Of a stretch of DNA of 6,270 nucleotides, positions 1-5,126 are shown piece by piece. This DNA is from a bacterium. Its GTDB lineage: Bacteria; Krumholzibacteriota; Krumholzibacteriia; Krumholzibacteriales; WJIX01. The stretch is taken from the NCBI GenBank assembly GCA_021160845.1, contig JAGHBT010000072.1, positions 1 through 6,270 on the forward strand, given 5' to 3'. The first letter of the stretch is position 1. Each line of letters opens with the position of its first letter. The notes under the pieces were generated by a model. It did no database searches, was not told where the DNA came from, and saw only the letters and a program-made list of their open reading frames with translations. Made by a program: the position numbers and the translations under genes.

Positions 1-215
1 GGTTTAAGTCCCTTAGCCTCCACCATTCTGTAAAATTCCCAGAGACCGGCAAAAATCATTATTGTCACCAGAATAAGGAAATATACCCCGCCCCGCCTGG
101 CAATTATCACTATACATGGCAAAAAGATTGTCACGATAATAACCCTTTTTATAACTAATCCCACACTTCCGGTGCGATCATTATTGTCTCGATTTGTAAT
201 CTCATTTTTAGACAT
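1..215 (-). CDS. cdsA: Phosphatidate cytidylyltransferase (CDP-diacylglycerol synthase), N-terminal part, cut by window edge
   Basis: This is a partial gene: 71 codons from an ATG at 215 run off the left edge without a stop. My translation begins MSKNEITNRD. It has a polar head to about residue 18, a first hydrophobic segment (about 20-39, after the basic K23 R24), a short R40 R41 G42 G43 turn, a second hydrophobic segment (about 44-59) and then WEFYRMVEAKG (59-69). In the CdsA family an early transmembrane pair followed by a Glu-aromatic-Tyr motif and a KG turn is typical. CdsA is an inner-membrane enzyme that makes CDP-diacylglycerol from phosphatidate and CTP. The catalytic C-terminal signature is outside the window. 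The start lies 6 bp after the uppS stop, and only a weak GAG precedes it. The uppS-cdsA order is the common bacterial arrangement and is much of the support for the call. Another polytopic membrane protein is possible but less likely. Confidence 0.8.
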   Translation of the reverse strand, partial: MSKNEITNRDNNDRTGSVGLVIKRVIIVTIFLPCIVIIARRGGVYFLILVTIMIFAGLWEFYRMVEAKGLK

Positions 216-221
216 AATTTA

Positions 222-980
222 TCACTCAGGTTTAATCCGTCCAAATCTTCGCTCACGGCCAAGATATTCTAGAATCGCGCTAATCAATTGTTTTTCCCTG
301 AAGTCGGGCCAAAACACATCGGTCACAACAATCTCGGCGTATGCAAGTTGCCATAACATAAAATTGCTTACTCTGAATTCACCACCTGTTCTAATAAGGA
401 GGTCCGGATCACATAATTGAGGTGAATAAAGATAGCTGGAGAAAAGCTTTTCATCAACCGAGTCAATCTCGATATTGTTACTCTTTGTGTCGCTGGTCAT
501 CTTTCTCGCGGCGTCAACGATCTCCGCTCTCCCGCTATAACTCAAACAGAGGTTCAGGATAGTACCTGTATTTCCAGAGAGTTTTTTTATTGTATCGTCC
601 AGAACTTTTCGAGTAACAGTCGGTAACATATCAAGTCTTCCCATAGCCTCCAACTTGATATTATTCTTTTTGAGTTCGAGATACTCAGATTTAAGAACCG
701 TCTTCAGAAATTTCATCAAGGCCTTCACTTCTCCACCCGGCCTATTCCAATTTTCGATTGAAAATGTATATAATGATAAAATTGGAATGCCTAATCTGGC
801 AGATGTGCTGATAACAGCCCTAACAGACTCAATGCCCGCTTTGTGCCCCGCAATCCTGGGCAGCATACGCCCCCTTGCCCATCTTCCATTCCCATCCATT
901 ATAATAGCTATATGCTGTGGAAGATTCTTTTCAGTTTTAAGTTCCTTAATTTCTATATCAATTTTTGAATTCTTTTTCAC
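222..980 (-). CDS. uppS: Undecaprenyl diphosphate synthase (cis-prenyltransferase), 252 aa
   Basis: UppS condenses farnesyl-PP with eight isopentenyl-PP units to make C55 undecaprenyl-PP, the lipid carrier for peptidoglycan and other envelope polymers. It is a cytosolic, membrane-associated homodimer. The family signatures appear in order: HIAIIMDGNGRWA (23-35, with the catalytic Asp at 29), GHKAG (45-49), YTFSIENWNRP (71-81), DLLIRTGGEFRVSNFMLWQ (193-211, with Arg197, Arg203 and Ser205 for pyrophosphate binding), YAE (214-216), WPDF (224-227) and RERRFG (242-247). The length is normal. The GTG at 980 is the most upstream start possible, because an in-frame TAA lies 9 bases before it. The ribosome site is weak (GGA about 9 bases upstream). 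It follows frr by 30 bp and precedes cdsA by 6 bp. The usual NYGGR motif reads SYSGR (147-151), a small oddity in an otherwise intact enzyme. Confidence 0.96.
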   Translation of the reverse strand: MKKNSKIDIEIKELKTEKNLPQHIAIIMDGNGRWARGRMLPRIAGHKAGIESVRAVISTSARLGIPILSLYTFSIENWNRPGGEVKALMKFLKTVLKSEYLELKKNNIKLEAMGRLDMLPTVTRKVLDDTIKKLSGNTGTILNLCLSYSGRAEIVDAARKMTSDTKSNNIEIDSVDEKLFSSYLYSPQLCDPDLLIRTGGEFRVSNFMLWQLAYAEIVVTDVFWPDFREKQLISAILEYLGRERRFGRIKPE

Positions 981-1010
981 ACAAGGTTATCCATCTCTAT
1001 ACTGCCATCA

Positions 1011-1574
1011 TTAAAATTCTACAATTTCTTTTTCTTTAACCTCACAAATCTTATCCAGTTCATCGATAGATTTATTGGTCATTTCCTGAATATCTCCCTC
1101 ATATCGGTAAAAATCATCTTCAGAAATTTCATGGGCTTTCTCAAGTTTCTTTAATTCTTCATTTGATTGTCTTCGAATATTCCTTATCGCAATTTTACCC
1201 TCTTCAATTATTTCTTTCACTCTTTTAACAAGTTCTTTTCTTCGTTCTTGCGTAAGAGAGGGTAAAGGAATCCGAATAAACCCACCTTCATTCAAAGGAT
1301 TTAACCCAATATTTGCTGATTGTATAGCCTTAATAATTTCGGGAGCTAACTGTTTTTCCCACGGCTGAATCGTAATAAGACTCGAGTCAGGAATAGCAAT
1401 ACTCGCGACTTGCTTCAAAGGAACACCATTTCCGTAATAGTCAACTCTGACACTGTCAAGAAGCGCTGGCGAAGCCTTACCCGTACGTATGGCAGAAATT
1501 TCATCTTCTATCCTATTAATTGATTTCTCCATGTGAGCCTTTGTCTTCTCGAAAATTTCATCAACCGATTCCAT
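1011..1574 (-). CDS. frr: Ribosome recycling factor (RRF), 187 aa
   Basis: RRF works with EF-G in the cytosol to split post-termination ribosomes from mRNA. The length (187 aa) is close to the usual 185. Recognisable family segments are RTGKASPALLD (30-40), the domain II region with VDYYGNGVPLKQVASI (44-59), IPLPSLTQERRKEL (102-115) and RNIRRQSNEELKK (131-143), ending in the helical C-terminus with KEKEI (180-184). The fold is the three-helix bundle (roughly 1-29 and 105-187) with an inserted beta domain. The ATG at 1574 has an excellent AAGGAGG six bases upstream, and that site overlaps the pyrH stop codon (TAAGGAGG). The pyrH-frr gap is 11 bp, so the pair is very likely cotranscribed and perhaps translationally coupled. 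Nothing is missing. Confidence 0.97.
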   Translation of the reverse strand: MESVDEIFEKTKAHMEKSINRIEDEISAIRTGKASPALLDSVRVDYYGNGVPLKQVASIAIPDSSLITIQPWEKQLAPEIIKAIQSANIGLNPLNEGGFIRIPLPSLTQERRKELVKRVKEIIEEGKIAIRNIRRQSNEELKKLEKAHEISEDDFYRYEGDIQEMTNKSIDELDKICEVKEKEIVEF

Positions 1575-1585
1575 AGAGAACCTCC

Positions 1586-2299
1586 TTATTTTACAATTGT
1601 ACCTACTACTTTACCTTCTAACGCCTTTTTTAAGTTACCATTTTGCAATATATTGAACACCTTAATTGGTATTTTGTTCTCACGACAGAGAGCAACGGCA
1701 GCAGAATCCATGACCCGTAGATTCCTTTCAAGAAAATCTGTATGGCTTAATGATTCAATCATTCCGGCATCCTCGTTTAGAAGAGGATCAGCATCGTAAA
1801 TACCATCAACTTTCGTCCCTTTCAATACAACATCAGCGCCGATTTCTGCCGCCCTGAGAGCGGCGGCCGTATCAGTTGTAAAAAAAGGATTCCCTGTTCC
1901 ACCACCAAGAATCAAAATCTTCCCTTCTTCCAAATATTCAATAGCCTTTCGCCTGGTGAATAATTCGGCAATCGGCTCTATAGCAAGGGATGTCATTACT
2001 TCAGATTCTACCGACATTTTTTCAAGAGCATTTTTAAGAGCCAGAGCATTAATAATAGTGGCAAGCATCCCCATATAATCCACTCTGCTCCTGTTATATT
2101 TAGAAAAACTATAAACCGCCCCTCTCAATATATTACCTCCTCCCACAACAATCGCTATTTGAACCCCGGACTTAGACACTTCCTTTATTTGGGATGCGAA
2201 TCCATCTGTTCGTTCTGTATCAAAAACCTGGTTCTCACCGCTAAATATTTCACCACTTATTTTCAATAATACTCTTTTTGGGTAATCCACTCTCTCCAC
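1586..2299 (-). CDS. pyrH: UMP kinase (uridylate kinase), 237 aa
   Basis: PyrH phosphorylates UMP to UDP with ATP. It is the bacterial hexameric UMP kinase of the amino-acid kinase fold and is usually GTP-activated and UTP-inhibited. Visible motifs are LLKISGE (11-17, phosphate loop), VVGGGNILRG (51-60), DYMGMLATIINALALKNALE (74-93, the UMP-binding region), LGGGTGNPFFTTDTAAALRAAE (131-152), KGTKVDGIYDADP (160-172) and the C-terminal GNLKKALEGKVVGTIV (221-236). The length fits the family (about 235-245). The start is a GTG at 2299, chosen because AGGAGG lies 9 bases upstream and the protein begins at the expected distance from the KISGE strand. It directly follows an intrinsic terminator, so its level probably depends on readthrough or on a promoter I could not identify. 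frr follows after 11 bp. Confidence 0.97.
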   Translation of the reverse strand: MERVDYPKRVLLKISGEIFSGENQVFDTERTDGFASQIKEVSKSGVQIAIVVGGGNILRGAVYSFSKYNRSRVDYMGMLATIINALALKNALEKMSVESEVMTSLAIEPIAELFTRRKAIEYLEEGKILILGGGTGNPFFTTDTAAALRAAEIGADVVLKGTKVDGIYDADPLLNEDAGMIESLSHTDFLERNLRVMDSAAVALCRENKIPIKVFNILQNGNLKKALEGKVVGTIVK

Positions 2300-2308
2300 T
2301 TCTGCAAT

Positions 2309-2314
2309 CCTCCT
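2309..2314 (-). promoter_or_regulatory. Shine-Dalgarno site of pyrH, beside the terminator
   Basis: AGGAGG on the minus strand lies 9 bases before the GTG start at 2299 and supports that non-ATG start. It begins only two bases after the U tract of the tsf-pyrH terminator, so a readthrough transcript would place the ribosome site right beside the hairpin. Ribosome binding and hairpin folding could therefore interfere; that is an inference from position. Confidence 0.8.
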
Positions 2315-2316
2315 TT

Positions 2317-2351
2317 AAAAAAAGCACAGGAGAAAGCAAATCCCGTGCTTT
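2317..2351 (-). terminator. Intrinsic terminator between tsf and pyrH
   Basis: On the minus strand the left arm AAAGCACGGGA (2351-2341) pairs with the right arm TCCTGTGCTTT (2331-2321). This gives an 11-bp stem with one G-U wobble and a 9-base loop, TTTGCTTTC. The stem is followed by T residues (2323-2317, seven in a row, three of them in the stem). The hairpin starts 46 bases after the tsf stop and ends 17 bases before the pyrH GTG. It would act on transcripts from the rplM/rpsB side. On the plus strand no T tract follows, so it is directional. It could be a full terminator or a partial attenuator. Confidence 0.88.
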
Positions 2352-2396
2352 GTCAAACACAATCAGTTTGTATTATCCAAAATGCTATTCAGGGTT

Positions 2397-2993
2397 TTAC
2401 TCCTCCCCTACTTCAAACCGGGCAAAACGCTTAATTTCAATATTCTCGCCAAGTTTCCCTATTACATTCTTTATCAAATCATCAATTGTTTCTTTATCAT
2501 CTTTAACAAACGCCTGTTCCAATAAACATACTTCATGATAAAACTTTTCGGTTTTTCCTTCAATCATTTTTTCAATAACATTCTCCGGCTTGTTTGCTTT
2601 TAATGCCTGATTTCTGAAAATTTCAATTTCCTTTTTTACTATTTCAGGATCAACGTCTTCCCTTCGAAGCGCAAGGGGAGATGTTGCCGCAACATGCATA
2701 GCAATATCTTTTCCCAGGGTTTGGAAATCATCCGTACGAGCCACAAAGTCCGTTTCACAATTCAATTCAACCATTACTGCAAGCTGAGCGCCGGGATGAA
2801 CATATGAAAATATGTTTCCCTCGCTGACAGACCTTCCCGAGCGTTTAGCAGCAGCCGATAATCCCTTTTCACGAAGCACCTTAATCGCTTTCTCTACATC
2901 ACCATCAGTTTCCTGGAGAGCCTGTTTGCAATCCATCATCCCCGAACCGGTTCTCTCGCGTAATTCTTTTACCTGTTTAGCATCAATGCTCAT
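2397..2993 (-). CDS. tsf: Elongation factor Ts, short form, 198 aa
   Basis: EF-Ts exchanges GDP for GTP on EF-Tu during translation elongation. The N-terminal UBA-like domain is clear (about 4-45: KQVKELRERTGSGMMDCKQAL, with GDVEKAIKVLREKGL following). The signature TDFVAR (81-86), which contacts the EF-Tu nucleotide site, is intact in a NCETDFVARTDDF context. At 198 residues it is the compact type with one core subdomain, as in Thermus and many non-proteobacterial lineages, rather than the roughly 280-residue E. coli type. The C-terminal core ends in IEIKRFARFEVGE. The ATG at 2993 has GGAGG six bases upstream. It follows rpsB by 25 bp, the near-universal rpsB-tsf pair, and ends upstream of an intrinsic terminator. 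Confidence 0.97.
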   Translation of the reverse strand: MSIDAKQVKELRERTGSGMMDCKQALQETDGDVEKAIKVLREKGLSAAAKRSGRSVSEGNIFSYVHPGAQLAVMVELNCETDFVARTDDFQTLGKDIAMHVAATSPLALRREDVDPEIVKKEIEIFRNQALKANKPENVIEKMIEGKTEKFYHEVCLLEQAFVKDDKETIDDLIKNVIGKLGENIEIKRFARFEVGEE

Positions 2994-3018
2994 TCTAATC
3001 CTCCGGATCTCTATAATC

Positions 3019-3852
3019 CTATTTTTTTTCTTCCTTTTTTACCTTCTTCTGCTCCGTCGAATCCGAAGTAGCTTCTGTTTTGTCGGAACTTGTTTTCTTA
3101 GCTGAGGTTGTTTCTTTTTCAATTTTCTTTTGTTTTTCTTCTTCCTTTTCTAAAAAATCTTTATTTTTCAAATATCTGCTTCTTCCCTCAATTATCGCGT
3201 CGGCAAAAACCCTGGTAAAAAGTTTGACCGACCTTATAGCATCATCATTCGCCGGAATAGCAAGATCAGCTTCCCCAGGATCACAATTCGTATCCACCAA
3301 AGCTATGATCGGAATATTGAGTTTCTTTGCCTCTTTAATCGCTATTGCTTCTTTTTTAGTATCAAAAACAAGAAGACACTCAGGTACTTTTTTCATTTCC
3401 CTTATACCGGAAAGAAGCTTTAAGAGTTTATCTTTCTTTTTGGTTATATCAACTCTCTCTTTTTTGGGGAGCTTTTCCCAACCCTCATCCTCTTCCATCG
3501 CTTCTATTTCATTAAGTTTGTCAGTACTTTTTCTTATTGTGTTAAAGTTGGTTAGCGTGCCGCCAAGCCATCTTTCAGAAACATAATACATCCCACATCT
3601 TTCAGCATCCTCCTTCACACTTTTCTTTGCCTGTTTTTTTGTCCCAACAAAGATCATGCGTTTCCCTTCAGATGCCAGTGACACAATCATGTCATATGCT
3701 TGCTTTAACCTATCGAGTGTTATCCTCACATCAATTATGTATATTCCGTTTTGTTCTTTGTATATATATGGCTTCATTTTGGGATCCCATCGTCTTTTCT
3801 GATGACCAAAATGAACGCCCGCCTCAAGCAGATCTTCTATTTGAATATCCAA
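3019..3852 (-). CDS. rpsB: 30S ribosomal protein S2 with a lysine/glutamate-rich C-terminal tail, 277 aa
   Basis: S2 is a late-assembling protein of the small subunit, binding 16S rRNA and S1. Conserved segments are LLEAGVHFGHQKRRWDPKMKPYI (8-30), FVGTKKQA (68-75), YYVSERWLGGTLTNF (89-103), the coiled-coil insert (about 106-150, rich in Glu/Lys), LLVFDTKKEAIAIKEAKKLNIPIIALVDTNCDP (160-192) and IPANDDAIRSVKLF (199-212). The S2 core ends near residue 227. The remaining 50 residues are low-complexity Lys/Glu/Ser/Thr, longer than in many S2 proteins. The start is a TTG at 3852, fixed by AGGAGG five bases upstream and by the family N-terminus; there is no ATG at the right place. A 107-bp leader separates it from rpsI, and tsf follows after 25 bp. 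Confidence 0.97.
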   Translation of the reverse strand: MDIQIEDLLEAGVHFGHQKRRWDPKMKPYIYKEQNGIYIIDVRITLDRLKQAYDMIVSLASEGKRMIFVGTKKQAKKSVKEDAERCGMYYVSERWLGGTLTNFNTIRKSTDKLNEIEAMEEDEGWEKLPKKERVDITKKKDKLLKLLSGIREMKKVPECLLVFDTKKEAIAIKEAKKLNIPIIALVDTNCDPGEADLAIPANDDAIRSVKLFTRVFADAIIEGRSRYLKNKDFLEKEEEKQKKIEKETTSAKKTSSDKTEATSDSTEQKKVKKEEKK

Positions 3853-3857
3853 CTTTT

Positions 3858-3863
3858 CCTCCT
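3858..3863 (-). promoter_or_regulatory. Shine-Dalgarno site fixing the TTG start of rpsB
   Basis: AGGAGG on the minus strand is five bases upstream of the TTG at 3852. The first in-frame residues, MDIQIEDLLEAGVHFGHQ, match the normal S2 N-terminus, so the weak TTG codon is the real start rather than an internal ATG. Confidence 0.85.
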
Positions 3864-3901
3864 GATCGGTTTATCCTCCATCTCCCTATAATACAACCCG
3901 A

Positions 3902-3919
3902 TTCCGTAAATCTCCGGAA
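3902..3919 (-). other. Small hairpin in the rpsB leader
   Basis: In the 107-bp gap between rpsI and rpsB, TTCCG (3919-3915) pairs with CGGAA (3906-3902) around an 8-base loop. No T tract follows, so it is not a terminator. S2 autoregulates rpsB-tsf through leader RNA structure in gamma-proteobacteria. Whether this shorter hairpin has such a role cannot be told from the sequence, and a 5-bp inverted repeat can arise by chance. Confidence 0.3.
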
Positions 3920-3959
3920 CACCACGGCTCGCAAAAAAGAGATGTGTGAAATTTGAAAT

Positions 3960-4352
3960 CTATCTTTTAGAGAACTGGAACTTCTTCCTGGCTCCAGGCT
4001 GACCGTACTTTTTACGCTCTTTAATTCTCGAATCTCTTGTCAGAAATCCGTTTTCTTTAAGTATCTTCCTGTAAGAACCATCAATCAAGAGAATCGCCCT
4101 CGCGATACCCAATCTAATGGCGCCAGCCTGCCCCGTTGAGCCACCACCTCCAACATTAACTTTAATATCATAATGCCCCTCTATATCAGTAGCAACTAAG
4201 GGTTGATTCACCATAATAATCAAATTCTGTCGCTTTAGATATTCATCAAGCTCCTTACCATTAACCTGAATTTTTCCAGTACCTTCAGATAAACGTACAC
4301 GTGCGATTGATTTTTTTCTTCTTCCAACAGCACAAAATTCCTCTTTTGCCAA
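3960..4352 (-). CDS. rpsI: 30S ribosomal protein S9, 130 aa
   Basis: S9 sits in the head of the small subunit, and its C-terminal tail reaches the P-site tRNA. From the TTG at 4352 the product is 130 aa, the usual S9 length. It begins MAKEEFCAVGRRKKSIARVRL, the standard S9 N-terminus. Other landmarks are VNGKELDEYL (30-39), VNVGGGGSTGQAGAIRLGIARALL-like text (65-89, here ARAILLI) and the basic tail ending in KKFQFSKR, where the terminal SKR is invariant. An ATG at 4370 is in frame, but it lies upstream of and would translate the GGGAGG ribosome site, adding MKGGEN to the protein. TTG is therefore preferred. The gene follows rplM after 57 bp in the universal L13-S9 pair. Confidence 0.95.
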   Translation of the reverse strand: MAKEEFCAVGRRKKSIARVRLSEGTGKIQVNGKELDEYLKRQNLIIMVNQPLVATDIEGHYDIKVNVGGGGSTGQAGAIRLGIARAILLIDGSYRKILKENGFLTRDSRIKERKKYGQPGARKKFQFSKR

Positions 4353-4359
4353 ATTTTCA

Positions 4360-4365
4360 CCTCCC
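4360..4365 (-). promoter_or_regulatory. Shine-Dalgarno site that sets the TTG start of rpsI
   Basis: GGGAGG on the minus strand lies seven bases upstream of the TTG at 4352. The in-frame ATG at 4370 would place this site inside the coding sequence and has no ribosome site of its own. The site therefore decides for TTG and shortens the longest open frame by six codons. Confidence 0.85.
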
Positions 4366-4409
4366 TTCATGTTTGCTAATTCCTATTGCCTTCCAGGGAA
4401 AAATAGAGA

Positions 4410-4841
4410 TTACCACTCCAGTATTTCCGGTTGTTGAGCCTTGTGAGGATGCTCAGCGCCTGGATAAACTTTGAGTTTTTTCAACATTCTCCTGCCTAAT
4501 TTATTATGAGGTAACATACCTTTTACAGCGTTTTTAACCGCAAAGGATGGATCCTTTTTCATCATCTCTTCAAAATTGGTTAGTGTAAGCCCACCCAGAT
4601 ATCCACTATGCCGCCAGTATTTTTTTTCTAAACGCTTATTCCCTGAAACATATACCTCCCGAGCATTTACAACGATTACAAAATCACCTGTATCCATATG
4701 TGGGGCAAAGAATGGTTTATCTTTTCCTCGAAGCACTGAAGCAATCCTGGATGCCATCCGTCCCAGAGTTTTTCCATCTGCGTCTACAACATACCATTTT
4801 TTACCAATTTCCCCCTCAGCAACAATTGTCGTTTTATTCAT
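4410..4841 (-). CDS. rplM: 50S ribosomal protein L13, 143 aa
   Basis: L13 is an early-assembling large-subunit protein that binds 23S rRNA. The length and motifs are typical: KWYVVDADGKTLGRMASRIASVLRGKDKP (15-43), HMDTGDFVIVVNAREVYVSGNK (48-69), YWRHSGYLGGL (75-85), AVKGMLPHNKLGRRMLKKLKVYPGAEHPHKAQQPE (105-139). The ATG at 4841 is preceded by AAGGAG four bases upstream. It is the first gene behind a sigma70-like promoter at 4919-4891 and leads the rplM-rpsI-rpsB-tsf run. No residue or segment appears missing. Confidence 0.98.
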   Translation of the reverse strand: MNKTTIVAEGEIGKKWYVVDADGKTLGRMASRIASVLRGKDKPFFAPHMDTGDFVIVVNAREVYVSGNKRLEKKYWRHSGYLGGLTLTNFEEMMKKDPSFAVKNAVKGMLPHNKLGRRMLKKLKVYPGAEHPHKAQQPEILEW

Positions 4842-4890
4842 TCTTCTCCTTACGTGAACACACTTCTACATCTATATAATCCGAGGCTGA

Positions 4891-4919
4891 AATATATATC
4901 GCTTGAGATGTCTCGTCAA
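4891..4919 (-). promoter_or_regulatory. Predicted sigma70-type promoter of the rplM operon
   Basis: On the minus strand TTGACG (4919-4914) and TATATT (4896-4891) are separated by exactly 17 bases. Each differs from consensus (TTGACA, TATAAT) at one position. Transcription would begin near 4885-4883, giving a 5' leader of about 43 bases that contains the AAGGAG of rplM. This is the best promoter-like sequence I found in the window and its place upstream of the first ribosomal gene fits. It would drive rplM, rpsI, rpsB and tsf up to the terminator at 2351-2317. Confidence 0.7.
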
Positions 4920-5025
4920 GGGACTTTACACGAATCGACCCCGTCATGTAACAATTAATACCACTCCAAAAAACAGTCATGCGATTCCGCTTAGATAGCT
5001 AAGAACCCCTTTCCCCATTTTTACA

Positions 5026-5045
5026 TCAAGGGTAAACCCCCTTGA
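5026..5045 (-). repeat. Perfect 7-bp inverted repeat in the mtnA-rplM spacer
   Basis: TCAAGGG (5045-5039) and CCCTTGA (5032-5026) form a 7-bp stem around the 6-base loop GGTTTA. No T tract follows on either strand, so it is not a standard intrinsic terminator. Nearby the spacer has two weaker hairpins: CCCG/CGGG with a 4-base loop at about 5075-5064, and CTTAG/CTAAG with loop CTAT at about 5003-4990. They lie between the mtnA stop and the rplM promoter, so they may shape the 3' end of the mtnA transcript. The rest of the 285-bp spacer shows no RNA gene that I recognise. Confidence 0.4.
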
Positions 5046-5126
5046 AGAGAAAGTCTAACCTATTCCCGGTCCCGGGTAACAAATCCAGAGCTCCCTTGTA
5101 CAGAAAATAAATAAGCTGTCCCTCTA

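Noticed and set aside
977..994. Five-codon frame ATG GAT AAC CTT GTG TGA overlapping the uppS GTG start
   Set aside because: It is too short to judge and has no clear ribosome site; its ATGG is better read as part of the weak region upstream of uppS.
2328..2356. Perfect TTGACA (2356-2351) as a -35 box for pyrH
   Set aside because: At 16-18 bases downstream the candidate -10 sequences (such as TCTCCT) match poorly, and this stretch is the terminator hairpin itself.
3080..3586. 168-codon plus-strand open frame antisense to rpsB, and similar plus-strand frames across the window
   Set aside because: They are antisense shadows of conserved genes, with hydrophobic/serine-rich composition expected from reversing lysine- and glutamate-rich codons, and they show no ribosome site or recognisable domain.
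3837..3881. 14-codon frame starting at ATG 3881 that overlaps the rpsB start
   Set aside because: The GGGAG directly abuts the ATG, too close to serve as its ribosome site, and the frame merely runs through the rpsB Shine-Dalgarno. It is most likely chance.
4926..4960. GTCGATTC-like stretch resembling a tRNA T-loop in the mtnA-rplM spacer
   Set aside because: No acceptor, D or anticodon arms can be formed around it, so no tRNA is supported.
5026..5045. Hairpin TCAAGGG/CCCTTGA as the mtnA terminator
   Set aside because: It is followed by TGTAAAAATGGGG, not a T tract, and no T tract follows on the opposite strand either.
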